From Aphrophora alni (taxonomy: Eukaryota; Arthropoda; Insecta; Hemiptera; Aphrophoridae), in assembly GCA_963513935.1 (NCBI GenBank), contig OY740771.1, positions 9,887,138 through 9,951,137 on the forward strand: a stretch of DNA of 64,000 bases, written 5' to 3'. The notes under the pieces are model-generated. The model made no database searches. It had not been told where the DNA came from and saw only the letters and a list, made by a program, of their open reading frames with translations. Positions 56,632 through 64,000 of this stretch are shown here, in pieces. Made by a program: the position numbers and the translations under genes. Numbering within the stretch: position 1 is the first letter of the stretch; every line of letters begins with the position of its first letter.

Positions 56632-59600
56632 ATCAAACACCTGTTCAACAATTAAACCTGCAAGATTAAAAGCCATAAAACAATTTTTGTATTGCCATTT
56701 TATTTCTATAAACACCAGTGTTTTCATATAACATTTTTTGGTAACTTTATTGAAAAGTATGTAAAGTTTCAAAAGAATCGGTTGAAAAATAAGCCATTGA
56801 TAGAAAATCAAAAGCATGAACCTATTCATGGGACACACTAACATAAATATACAATTTTTATTTTTAGTAAAAAAAAAAATCATGATTTTTTTTTTTAATG
56901 TAAAGTAACAAGGCTTACAATTATACAAATTGATAAATTGCAGCTATTATGAGAAATCTTTGAAAATAAAAGTTATTCAGATATTAACCCCAAATTCAAA
57001 TATTTCTGAAATTTGTGTCAGTTGCAAGGTATGTGATGTTGACACTATTAAAAGTATTTCTACAAGGTTAGAGATTTACCCTAAGTTAAACATAATTATG
57101 ATTGATTTTATTATAATGACTAATAATAATATTGAATGTAAAATTGATATGAAATTTTTTAATTTTGTTGGAAGATTCTAAAATACTAAAAGACAAATTT
57201 GTTTTATACAATTACCAAGAATAAGTTCTTTTACTGATATGTTATTTATCTTTTATGTTGCAACACGCTCAGTGTTAAATGAGGAACAAATTATGTAACA
57301 CACACAAACAAAACAAAACAAAAAACCATTTACTGCTCTGAATTGTAGTGAAATAAAAGTGCACCTAAACCAAGTTGAGCTACAGCACTCCATTATGTTT
57401 CATAAAGACAACATCAAATATAAATAAATATATGATTATTAAATGACTCATGAAAGGTCTTTTATTTCTCTTTCTACATGTAAATCAAGCAAAGTATTAA
57501 CAAAGCTAACTCAATTCTGGTTATTTACAACTACAAGTAGACAATGTTAATTTATATTCGCACTATGGCCTATATATTTATATATTGCTATCAGTGTTTT
57601 GGGTGTTACTACCAAAATCATCTCTTCTTCTTTGCCTCGTGGATACACCCCTCATGAAAAATTTATAAAAAAGACAGTATTTTAATATTTTAGCTTTACT
57701 AATCTATTTTCTGGAGTTTAGGGACACAAACTAGATTTTTAATTCATTATAATTTTCTAAAGGATGTTAGAAAAATAGAAATCATATTTAACGAATAATT
57801 AAATGCTTAACAAATAGCCCTTACAGTCTGAATTTTAGAAATATTTGATATAAGAAGTAATATTTTATTGAATTATTTCTTTACAATTCACAACTTTACC
57901 TGAAGTCTAAAGTGACACAGTGTCGCAGGTGGAATAGATTTGGCATCATACGATGTATTTGGACCTTGATAGGATATTGTATTGAAGTCTTGACTACTAC
58001 CTTGAGCTAATTCTAACCGATAGTCAATGATAGGTGCACCGTTGTTTGATGGTTCTTCCCAGGAGCAAGCAATCGTATGTCCTGATTTGGAGACTAACTG
58101 AGGAGCTGATGGAGGATCAGGAGGGGCACTTCCACTACGTATTTCTAGAGGATCCGACCAAGGTCCAGGCTGCAACATTTTTATAAATAAAACAATATTA
58201 TTTTGAAGCATAACATAAAATCTGAAGAAAAGTTGGTTAAACAACAATTTAAAATGTTGTGCTATCCAAAATATTATAGCTTATGATTTTCTTACCCCGA
58301 CTCTATTACTTGCTCGTAGAAGGAACAAATAATCGTGTCCAGGTAGAAGGGCAGTGACAACGCATTCCAAGTCCTTCCCTCTGTAAGCTGTGTGTTCTAA
58401 TGGTCTTTCTCCGTCACCATCACCGTCTCCTATTTCTCCTCTTTTTCCTTTTACTAACAATTCACATTCTGTTACAGGAGAACCTCCATCAAAATCTGGA
58501 TAATCTGTAACACATAACACTAGGCTGAAACCCGAGTCTGCAAATACAAAAAAAAAAAAAAAAAAAAAAGTTGACCCTTTTATTGAAGTGAAGCCCCTTA
58601 AATTATTTAATGGATATCTCATCATAATCATTATGTGGGATACACACTATACAGTAGACACTCTTTTAACCGGCACGGTCGGGACCACGGCCATGTCAAA
58701 TATCCGATTTTGCTGGATAATCGAGCGTATTTAGTTTTTAACCCTCCAAGTGCTAAAAGTCGCGATCGCGATCTATTTTGCTGCGGCCACAGTGCTAAAG
58801 TCGCGATCGCGATCTAATTAAACAAGGTTTGTTATAATCGATATACCAACGGTAACTGTTATCCAAACTAGATGTATTTTATATATTAACTCTGAGTAAA
58901 AGACGCTCTATTTTTTTTGCACAATTTTATCGATGGTTGTACGAAAAATCAATGTTAGCAAGCCTGTAAAAGACAATTGATGTTTACTGTTGATGTTTAC
59001 TGCTGCGTCCCGGCAGTGAATTGTTGTTTAGTGTTTTTGTCTATATTATTTTGGTAAATACAATTTATTTTATGATTATTTAGTATATCAGTAGTGTTTT
59101 TAGTGTAGTATTACACATATAATAATGAGTGAACTTGGCAATTCAAGTAAAACTGTCTGTGTGAAAGTGATGAAAGCGGTAACTCCGATGTAGGAATCAA
59201 AATGTTTCTTTTTGTTTTTTTTGTGTATTACATATTTTATAATAACTAATTTTAGTAAATACATGATATTCAAAGGTTAAATGCCAATACTTTCTAAAGA
59301 CACAGTAATAGAGCACACTAATTTGCAAAAGTTGAATGTAGTGTCACACAGTGCGCGAAATTACTGAATTTGAGTAATGTATGAATGTTTACAACGATGT
59401 TGACATTATGGAAAAAAATAAAGTGTTACTTATGTTACATTTCTAGTTTTGTAACAAAATTTGCTACATTTTGTATATATTGGAAATTGGATTATCATAA
59501 TTTAGTTATTGCCTATGTTGTCACTAAATGGACAAATGAAATTTTTTTTTGTGGATATGAATTGAAGCAGACCTCAGTTTTAAAAGTGGTAAGTTTAAAT

Positions 59601-62600
59601 TTTATTTCATTTTGTTCTATAGGTTTTCCTGAAAATATTGATGTATAATATTACAGCTGACAAACACTGGATGACTAAGAAAACGGCGCACGCAGTCACT
59701 GCACTGGCGGGAAATGTCAGTCGAGGCCTGTCAGCCGCCCGAACATAAACGGAAAAAACTGACCGTGAGTGGATCGGCTGATGCCGGTTAGTAGAAAGTT
59801 CCGGTTGTTAGAATGCCAGATAAAAGAGCGTCTACTGTACCACAAATCACTGAATCATACAGATTAACTGTTCTTAAAATAGAAGAAATATAGCTTCTTT
59901 GTCATTCTACTGTATCTTTGTTTAGTAATGCATGTACAGAAACCAAATTAAATCATGTCTTTAAGAAAAATTGTGAATTAAAATGAAGATTTTTTAATTT
60001 TCCTTTTTAGGTTTTATTCAAAAAACAAGGATTATTTATTATTACAATATGAAAGTAGTAGTAGACCTACTGTGGTAGTGAAATATTTTATAAAAATCGT
60101 GGCTATTAAAAAAGTTAATTTAGATTTTCTATGGACAGGAGACACAGGCTTACCTTGAAAAATGGTCCTTGGTATTACCGAATAGTATAAAAGTAAGAAA
60201 TCACATACCGTACAACAACAGCACAGATCCATCCCAGATTAAAACAATTCAGTCTTCTTTTTATACTATACTGATTGAGAAAGTGAACAGTGTTTACAAA
60301 ATATTTCAGAACTTTAGTGTTTTTGTGTGTGTTTTCTCACGTGTATTCTATTAGGTAATAACAAGGACCACTTTCCAAAGTAAGCCTATGTCTCCTGTCC
60401 ATACAAAATCTAATATAATAGGCTATGTTCCCTATTAAACTCTAACCTAAAAAAGTTAATTTTTAATGTGCAAAAACAAGAGTTTTTTTGTTTGTATATT
60501 GTGTTAACTCACATCAATATTCTATTTCATTTATAAAAATACTTTCTAGTTCTGATGACAAGATGATAGAGACCACTGTAAGAAATGTGACCTGCAAGAG
60601 AAAACTGAAAGCACCTGGATCTTTGAAGCGAATACCACTATTGGAAAAAACCCTTAAGGAGCACAGTTATAGTGAGTAAGGTTGTGGTAATCCTGACATA
60701 TCCTAGCTGGATATACATCTTTCTTCATGTAGTCTTCAGTTAGACCTTTCAATTTAGCCGTCAGGTTTTTCTTGACTAACTCTTGTTTTCTTCTGATCCC
60801 GACGCATTAAAGTATAGAGAGCTAGAGGGTTTCTACTTTGTTCTTTTTTTTAAAGCTATGACAATTGTAAAAATTTTTATCTATAAACAAAAGAAAAATA
60901 AAGTTGAGAATGGGCTAAGACCCTTAGATCTTCAATAACTTTGTTAGGAAAATTCTGAAGTATATGGAGCCTACAGGACTTCCTGGGGATCAAATCATCT
61001 ATATTCTATGTAAACACTTGTAGCAGAGTGTAAAACTACAAACTGCCATATTCTGACGATGGTATACCAAAATTCATTACACATGCAAATAGTTTTTAAC
61101 TAAGGTGCGCTTGTGTTAAAGGAAAAAGATAGTGATAGGTGTGTTAAGTTTTTCCGTCTCTTTTTACAGATGTATTACTTTATTCTTTATGACAGTCCAT
61201 TAGACCTCTTTCCCATGATTACAAATTACTGTGCATGGTTAACGAGTATGAGTTAACGAACAAAGACTAAATTAAGTGTCATGAATATAGTTAATAAAAT
61301 AATAATTATCAATGAAAACTTCCCATCAAAAATCTTTCTATATAGAGAGAATAAAATTAAACAAAACTTACGCCACTTGAGCGCTAAACTATAAGGCCTA
61401 GGTTTGCCATGTAATCGTGGAGTCGCACATTGTCCAGGACATACAGCCTCAGTTGTCACAGCTAATGTATCGGAGAAATCACTCTTTCCTCCCGCCGTCT
61501 CACAGCAGATACGGACATCGTATTGTGTACCAGGACTTAATCTATCTATCACATTCTCTGTATCCATTCCCGTATATACAGTCACAAACTCTATAACAAA
61601 ACAAAGAGGATTAAAAAAGTCTGTTTCTTACCCAATATACAATAGGGTCATATCCATCACAAGAGTTAAATTGTTATATAACTTAAATTGGTTTAACTTT
61701 GTACTGTATTTTAAACCAAACTCTGTTTGCATAGTGTCTAAATATATTGGCGAATCCAAGTAAACTTTAGGCTATATATTTTGAATAATAAATGTTTGGT
61801 TTCGAGGTTATGTTTGCATGTTGTTCATGAAGATATTTCCAACAAAACTTTATTCAAAAATAATATAAAGACATCAGGTGGTCTAAATAAACATCAACAA
61901 AAATCAAAATGGATGTTTTTGGAAACACTTCAATTAATTGATGTCTTTCTCTTCATACTTTGTTCTTAAATATACAAATTATATATTTTAATTAAACCTT
62001 TTCAAACTGAGCAACTATTAAATGTAACAAAACCTCTCTTAATGGTGAGTTAGATGATATTATGAAATTGTTGCAGCCTGAACGTTCAGTATAAAACCAA
62101 TTCTTATTAATTGTCTAGATCATACACAAGCTTTTACTTGACTACAAAGATTTTTGAATCTTTAAGAAAACAAATGATCTTAAAATCAGCATCCAACTTA
62201 TATAACTGTTCAAAATAGTAGAGTATTGAAAATATTATTTTACCAATATTTTAATAAAAAATAGTTTCATAACAATGGCCTACAATGCTAAACTATTCTA
62301 TTCCGCCAATTTCAGAGATGTGTGAAATTCTAGGATATTAATTAAAGATAAAATGATCATCACAAAAAGTTTCAACACTACTCACCTCCATTCTTTTTCA
62401 ACTGCAAAGTGTACGATGTTATATCTGCACCGCCTTTGTCCGATGGTTGATCCCATTTTACTTTAAATGCATGAGCATGAACTCGTCCCTTGACAGCAAG
62501 GCGTAAGGGTGGTCCAGGCCTTGCAGGTAATGTTTTAAAATTTACTTCCTCTGACCACTGGGATGCACCTTCATCATTATGTGCTCTCAACTAGTCACAA

Positions 62601-62691
62601 CAGAGAGAGACAATTACAATTAATTCATGCTATAGTTTACTATAAAAGAAAGGGGAACATTGAATTAACCTCCTTTTGAGTAAATTAATCT

Positions 62692-62751
<60 letters not shown>

Positions 62752-63915
62752 AATTAATAGAGTGTATTAGCAGCAAAACAAGTTTAAATTAAATGTAAAT
62801 ATCAGTCTATTCTACATTTTTTTTAATGTTATTTTTATCATTTGGGATTGTTTTGCAATCTCTTACTGTGCACATATACCATCTCCAATCTCCTTTTGAA
62901 AGTTTAGTTTATTCTGAATAAAAATAACATATATTTATACTTTCTCCTATTTTTAATTTATATAGACATTGAAAAAGTATAATATTACAACAGTGGAATA
63001 AAGTACTGAAATATTAAGAGTATAGTAATACAGAAACAACGTTGAAGCTGTGTAGCACAATAACTAACTTTATAGTAACCATCCAACCTAATCTAACCAC
63101 ATTTCTAATTATTATAGAAAACAGGTTGTTTCGATTAATAAGGTTTTATATAAGTATCTAAAAGGGATTATAAAGTTTCTTCAATATTATAATACATAAC
63201 ACCAAATCTAACTCACTCTAAACTTGTATGATGTATGTCTGCGTAGGCCATTACAGACGTAGCCAGTGTCCTTGCCATTGAAGACAGGCAAAAACCCATG
63301 ACCGGAATCTTTGTCATCCATCTGCAGAGTGAACTCATCGTCTGTTGGTCTCCTCTCCCAACTAAGATTAAGTGATGTCACTCCTGTTTCGCGTAATACT
63401 GGTGCGGTAGGTTGTCCAGGGGGACTGTCATTCGTCCAGTAAGCTGTTTCCTCTGAATATTCACTGTATAAAAAAAAAAATTTAGATGCAATTGAATCTT
63501 ATTGTATAGTATAGTGGAATATATTTAGGTATTCACATTGCAATTTGTATAATTGTCTTCCTACCTTTTGCCACATTCATTGACAGCGTAGAGTCTGAAC
63601 TTGTAACAACTGGCAGGTTGCAGTTTGGATAGGTTACTCTGCTTTCCTTTACCTCGATACACTTCTGTCCATTCTCCTCTAGCTTGGTCACACTCCAATA
63701 CATAATGAATGATAGAGGCTCCGTTATCTGCTGCTGACGCCCATCTTAGTTGTAAAGCAGTTCTAGTACGAGTAATAAGTTTAGGTTTAGAAGGAGTATC
63801 TGGCTCACATGGCGGCGTGCGTAGTATTGATGGCTCGCTCGCAGTGCCAGCAACACCTTCTAACCATGATGTCACACAGACACAGTATTCTGTGCCAGGT
63901 CTTAAATCTTGAATC
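43972..63915 (-). CDS. FNDC3: FNDC3-like protein, C-terminal ~853 residues over 12 exons (gene level, 5' end outside window)
   Basis: Twelve - strand exons join with consistent phases: 63915-63565, 63463-63217, 62590-62386, 61590-61372, 58504-58296, 58169-57900, 54895-54648, 50731-50528, 48721-48549, 47369-47242, 44985-44788 and 44082-43972. They give the tail of one fibronectin type III domain and eight further FN3 domains, recognisable by their W (RWAS, SWER, KWDQ, LKWH, SWEE, NWNP, KWGD, EWQS) and Y/F..R..A.N..G motifs. A single C-terminal membrane helix (WAMIILGAFTLGAIFLAVIM) with a short tail QHFIY follows. Nine FN3 domains plus a C-terminal anchor is the vertebrate FNDC3A/B layout (~1,200 residues). 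FNDC3 proteins are membrane-anchored (ER/Golgi) and linked to cell adhesion and proliferation in vertebrates; the insect role is inference. The N-terminus lies beyond the right edge. Confidence 0.92.
44788..44985 (-). CDS. FNDC3: FNDC3 exon
   Basis: Acceptor TTTTTTAAG, donor CACATAT|GTAAGT. 66 codons in phase 0: VYRGPETKSHLNDLEAGAEY, SVRVCPIRQTESVEVTGAYS, then a S/T-rich linker before the membrane anchor. Confidence 0.92.
45315..45790 (-). pseudogene. Mariner-like transposase relic in FNDC3 intron
   Basis: - strand frames, repeatedly shifted, give CVGRPSTE, VEDHRLRTLKIAKMVKHL (partial), TVDQERNCRTILKQCLDML, FDETWIHYYTPEVKEQ, VSPGECAL and ATIFWDSHGIIFINFLEK. These are the GRP linker, the first catalytic D box and the FWDSHGI box of mariner transposases. 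Both ends are missing and the copy is dead. Confidence 0.78.
46060..47230. other. FNDC3 intron sequence, nothing recognised
   Basis: An open + strand frame (46803-47078) has no family that I can name. A word pair CCGTACTCA recurs at ~46620 and ~46722, without a clear repeat structure. Confidence 0.3.
47242..47369 (-). CDS. FNDC3: FNDC3 exon
   Basis: Acceptor TGTTTGTAG, donor AAACAG|GTAAGC. It encodes PRTCDIGHRACTIEWQSSRS and GTDPIIYSVQLSRLRDQEYK. Confidence 0.9.
47656..48346. mobile_element. piggyBac-type MITE (TTAA element)
   Basis: TTAACCCATTGGCCTAG at 47656 is mirrored by the reverse complement TTAATCCATTGGCCTAGCC at 48346. The left end carries ATACGGAACTGTTCCGTAT, a near-perfect palindrome, and ~47 bases later a second copy (GACATACGGAACTTCTCCGT). 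691 bp, with no transposase frame. It sits in an FNDC3 intron. Confidence 0.75.
48549..48721 (-). CDS. FNDC3: FNDC3 exon
   Basis: Acceptor CTTGTTCAG, donor TTAAAG|GTAAGC. It encodes SPLQIVYQGPSHSCKVNRLL, YRFCISATNDAGQGPNSPFY and IAPPPSLK. Confidence 0.92.
49399..49463 (-). pseudogene. tRNA-iMet (CAU) retro-pseudogene with encoded CCA
   Basis: The - strand reads GCAGATGGAAGCGTGCTGGG, CCCATAACCCAGAGATCCGT, GGATCGTAATCACGCTCTGC, TACCA. The anticodon arm CTGGGCCCATAACCCAG is that of initiator tRNA-Met, the T arm can form a full 5-bp stem (CGTGG/TCACG), and CCA follows directly although it is not genomically encoded in eukaryotic tRNA genes. The acceptor 5' strand and most of the D arm are missing. 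This suggests a reverse-transcribed mature tRNA or an expanded primer-binding site of a retroelement. Confidence 0.7.
49465..50100. other. GC-richer anonymous repeat-like stretch in FNDC3 intron
   Basis: The segment from 49480 to 49940 is less AT-rich than its surroundings (GGTGCCGGGTCATCAGATCG; GGTCGTACCGGCCCTATTCC; CTAGTCCCGCGCATACTACG). It directly abuts the tRNA-like copy, so both may be parts of one inserted retroelement. No frame is recognised. Confidence 0.35.
50528..50731 (-). CDS. FNDC3: FNDC3 exon
   Basis: Acceptor GTTATACAG, donor TTCAGA|GTAAGT. It encodes VRIRAVNSVGQGSFSSALRA, LPLPPAPPSL and YLKLKWGDGKNPTFTQYTLQ. Confidence 0.92.
51022..52232 (-). mobile_element. piggyBac element, internally deleted, TTAA ends
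   Basis: TTAACACGTTCACTGC at 51022 is exactly mirrored at 52232, with TTAA at each tip. The right end carries two GACGCACATGTGCGTC-like palindromes 36 bases apart; similar palindromes occur near the left at 51177-51243. Length 1.2 kb, about half of an autonomous element. Confidence 0.9.
51254..52000 (-). pseudogene. piggyBac transposase N-terminal fragment (open frame of 248 codons)
   Basis: The frame is uninterrupted from ATG at 52000. It starts MADPTPGPSRDST with an acidic S/E/D-rich region, then the domain start (WIDNPDKMKTYVFSQPRG, YYFQLLVDNVFLESVVRETN, LTITELNTFIGLLLHTGNVK, RDRFLLILRCLHFTKND, SPGKELSLNE). After SLNE the catalytic region should follow, but the frame ends within eight residues. 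An internal deletion has therefore removed the catalytic domain and C-terminus. The intact N-terminus suggests the deletion was recent. Confidence 0.9.
52344..52391 (-). ncRNA. Candidate type I hammerhead ribozyme, all core residues present
   Basis: Read on the - strand: ACCT, CTGAAGA (384-378), stem II GGTAGC/GTTACC around TAT, GAAA (361-358), stem III ATG/CAT with a TA loop, U at the cleavage position, then AGG pairing with CCT as stem I. This satisfies the CUGANGA...GAAA...UH consensus. It matches the related sequence in the palindrome at 28778-28825, including stem III. Such minimal ribozymes are known from Penelope-like elements and retrozymes. Cleavage is untested. Confidence 0.6.
52544..53563. 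mobile_element. Tigger/pogo-type non-autonomous element
   Basis: Perfect inverted ends CAGTAGAACCCCTCAAACTC(GACA) at 52544 and their reverse complement ending at 53563, each flanked by TA. 1,020 bp without a long frame. Located in an FNDC3 intron. Confidence 0.85.
53570..54640. other. FNDC3 intron sequence, nothing recognised
   Basis: AT-rich, with no conserved frame and no clear repeat edges. Confidence 0.3.
54648..54895 (-). CDS. FNDC3: FNDC3 exon
   Basis: Acceptor TTGTTTCAG, donor TACAA|GTAAGC. It encodes ASNSAGWSEYSPISSLVSPP, LHINWNPPPDHGDPITHYCV and LAPHTTY. Confidence 0.92.
55330..56200 (-). pseudogene. Tc1/mariner-like transposase relic
   Basis: Readable - strand blocks in order: RRVEFCSRIIEFHETDPDWH, TRIVFSDE, NYYNTQNPHVVDQKLLKSKE, VAVTVNGEMSYDIL, then FQQNPASPH, then a long clean piece GHPQSPDLTVCDFFLWGYLK and FFKCCYQCVVVDEFQF. 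The FSDE, FQQ..ASPH and SPDLT..DFFLWG boxes are those of the IS630/Tc1/mariner group. Several stops make it inactive. Confidence 0.8.
56420..56627 (+). mobile_element. Poly(A)-tailed retroposed insertion inside the Tc1-like element
   Basis: An AATAAA at ~56585 is followed 11 bases later by an uninterrupted A27 tract (56601-56627), the signature of a reverse-transcribed polyadenylated RNA. The 5' limit is not visible. The source transcript is not recognised. Confidence 0.4.
56850..57895. other. FNDC3 intron sequence, nothing recognised
   Basis: AT-rich. The + strand frame 56930-57181 has no known product. A short CAAAACAAAACAAAAA tract is at ~57307. Confidence 0.3.
57900..58169 (-). CDS. FNDC3: FNDC3 exon
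   Basis: Acceptor ATGTTGCAG, donor CTTCAG|GTAAAG. 90 codons in phase 0: PGPWSDPLEIRSGSAPPDPP, TIACSWEEPSNNGAPIIDYR, PPATLCHFRLQ. Confidence 0.92.
58296..58504 (-). CDS. FNDC3: FNDC3 exon (alternative longer 5' edge at 58537)
   Basis: Donor GTCGGG|GTAAGA. Two in-phase acceptors exist. TGTGTTACAG at 58505 gives LKW-HYPDFDGGSPVTECEL, which fits the FN3 pattern. The T-rich acceptor ending TATTTGCAG at 58538 would add 11 residues (SGFSLVLCVTD). The shorter form matches the domain better. The exon also encodes an acidic GDGDGDGE insert and CVVTALLPGHDYLFLLRASN. Confidence 0.85.
58652..59837. mobile_element. Tigger/pogo-type element with nested TTAA insertion
   Basis: CAGTAGACACTCTTTTAACC GGCA at the left and the reverse complement CAGTAGACGCTCTTTTATCT GGCA at the right, each next to TA. 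GGTCGGGACCACGGCCATGT lies just inside the left end. A second element occupies 58738-59280 within it. Confidence 0.8.
58738..59280 (+). mobile_element. piggyBac-type MITE nested in the Tigger element
   Basis: TTAACCCTCCAAGTGC at 58738 and TTAA at 59277-59280 (reverse complement TTAACCTTTGAATATC) bound a segment whose left end has AGTGCTAAA(A)GTCGCGATCG CGATC twice, 42 bases apart. At ~59125 a short frame reads MSELGNSSK, and after a shift ESDESGNSDVGIKMF, like the acidic start of piggyBac transposases. The right end match is weak. Confidence 0.55.
60121..60412. repeat. Fold-back MITE related to the arms of the Penelope fragment at 32-33 kb
   Basis: Left TAGATTTTCTATGGACAGGA, GACACAGGCTTACCTTG; right, in reverse complement, TAGATTTTGTATGGACAGGA, GACATAGGCTTACTTTG. 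The arms are ~85 bases. The interior word GAAAGTGAACAGTGTTTACA matches 32300-32330 inverted, and the AATATTTCAGAACTT word matches ~33290. Non-coding. Confidence 0.7.
60500..61360. other. FNDC3 intron sequence, nothing recognised
   Basis: No supported gene. A + strand frame at 60488-60679 (KRKLKAPGSLKRIPLLEKTL) could be a transposase scrap but cannot be assigned. Confidence 0.25.
61372..61590 (-). CDS. FNDC3: FNDC3 exon
   Basis: Acceptor TTGTTATAG, donor AGTGGC|GTAAGT. It encodes FVTVYTGMDTENVIDRLSPG, TQYDVRICCETAGGKSDFSD and PYSLALKW, the W of the next FN3 domain. Confidence 0.9.
61600..62380. other. FNDC3 intron sequence, nothing recognised
   Basis: AT-rich intron DNA. Open frames on the + strand (61404-61763, 61781-61969) are antisense shadows or chance. 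Confidence 0.35.
62386..62590 (-). CDS. FNDC3: FNDC3 exon
   Basis: Acceptor TGTGACTAG, donor TGGAG|GTGAGT. It encodes LRAHNDEGASQWSEEVNFKT, PARPGPPLRLAV and FKVKWDQPSDKGGADITSYT. Confidence 0.9.
62696..62748. repeat. (TA)n microsatellite
   Basis: About 26 uninterrupted TA units inside an FNDC3 intron. No flanking AGGTCAAG arms were seen, unlike the TA tracts at 9.4 and 10.6 kb. Confidence 0.95.
62750..63210. other. FNDC3 intron sequence, nothing recognised
   Basis: AT-rich, with no frame or repeat that I can support. Confidence 0.35.
63217..63463 (-). CDS. FNDC3: FNDC3 exon
   Basis: Acceptor TTTATACAG, donor TTTAGA|GTGAGT. 82 codons: EYSEETAYWTNDSPPGQPTA, SLNLSWERRPTDDEFTLQMD, RRHTSYKFR. 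Confidence 0.9.
63565..63915 (-). CDS. FNDC3: FNDC3 exon (first in window)
   Basis: Acceptor TCCAAACAG, donor AAAAG|GTAGGA. It encodes the end of one FN3 domain (IQDLRPGTEYCVCVTSW), then most of the next (PDTPSKPKLI, ALQLRWASAADNGASIIHYV, YKFRLYAVNECGK). It starts with one base and ends with two bases of split codons. Confidence 0.9.
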
Positions 63916-64000
63916 CTGTTTGGACAAAAAGAAAAAATTTAATAAATATCAAAAAATATTTTTAAATTAGTTTTATTTTGCAACGACTAAACTGATGTAC

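Larger units (their letters stand above)
54996..56842 (-). mobile_element. Tc1/mariner-superfamily element with ~150-bp inverted ends
   Basis: The left end (GTGTCCCATGAAGAGGTACA, CAACCGATTCTTTTGAAACT, GGTGTTTATAGAAAC) is mirrored by the right end (reverse complement GTGTCCCATGAATAGGT, CAACCGATTCTTTTGAAACT, GGTGTTTATAGAAA). The arms are long and well matched. The interior holds a decayed transposase on the - strand. A poly(A)-tailed insertion interrupts it at ~56627. Confidence 0.85.

Noticed and set aside
56599..56928. Open frame ending in a phenylalanine run
   Set aside because: Product of the poly(A) tract and AT-rich transposon end read on the - strand.
61404..61763. 119-codon + strand frame opposite an FNDC3 exon
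   Set aside because: Antisense shadow of the exon at 61372-61590; the - strand reading has clear FN3 motifs and phased splice sites.

Overview
The window reads as nuclear DNA of an insect. It is strongly AT-rich, has long introns with GT..AG junctions, and is crowded with decayed DNA transposons and retroelements of types common in insects. I could not place it to species; a large TE-rich genome such as a hemipteran fits, but that is inference.

Two host genes can be assembled from the sequence, and they are convergent. On the + strand, four coding exons between 11262 and 25060 join in phase into a 216-residue protein that I recognise as an MKRN2OS-type protein (makorin-2 opposite strand family). 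On the - strand, twelve coding exons between 63915 and 43972 join in phase into the last ~853 residues of an FNDC3-type protein: the tail of one fibronectin type III (FN3) domain, eight more FN3 domains and a C-terminal membrane anchor. Its 5' part lies beyond the right edge. Between the two 3' ends (25-44 kb) I found no certain host gene, only one weak exon pair (30602-30665 and ~36357).

Layout. 1-2.7 kb: pogo/Tigger-like transposon with an intact 639-residue transposase ending in a PHD-like finger. 3.5-10.6 kb: fold-back repeats, including an inverted pair of hammerhead-ribozyme-like motifs, and a possible 5' exon at 8.6 kb. 11.3-25.1 kb: the MKRN2OS gene, whose introns hold a complete but decayed piggyBac element (TTAA ends), a long-TIR Tc1/mariner-like element, a mariner transposase relic and a Mutator-like element; its last intron holds a LINE 3' end. 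26-28.3 kb: BEL/Pao-type LTR element remnant (gag). 28.6-35.2 kb: palindromic repeat with a hammerhead-like core, Tigger MITE, transposase relic, and Penelope-like fragments (reverse transcriptase and GIY-YIG end). 35.6-38.6 kb: two unusual fold-back clusters, the second built around ten copies of a ~120-bp satellite. 38.7-43.9 kb: very AT-rich, no genes seen. 44-64 kb: FNDC3 exons, with introns carrying three more TTAA (piggyBac-type) elements, two Tigger elements, a second long-TIR Tc1-like element, a tRNA-iMet retrocopy and a strong hammerhead-ribozyme candidate at 52.3 kb.

The most notable signals are: the recurrent hammerhead-type ribozyme motifs (best at 52344-52391, 3561-3755 and 28778-28825); the ~2-kb fold-back with a satellite core at 36.7-38.6 kb; and the shared design of three TTAA elements, each with a duplicated subterminal palindrome. 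All coordinates were read by eye, so repeat edges are approximate, while exon junctions were checked by codon phase and length.
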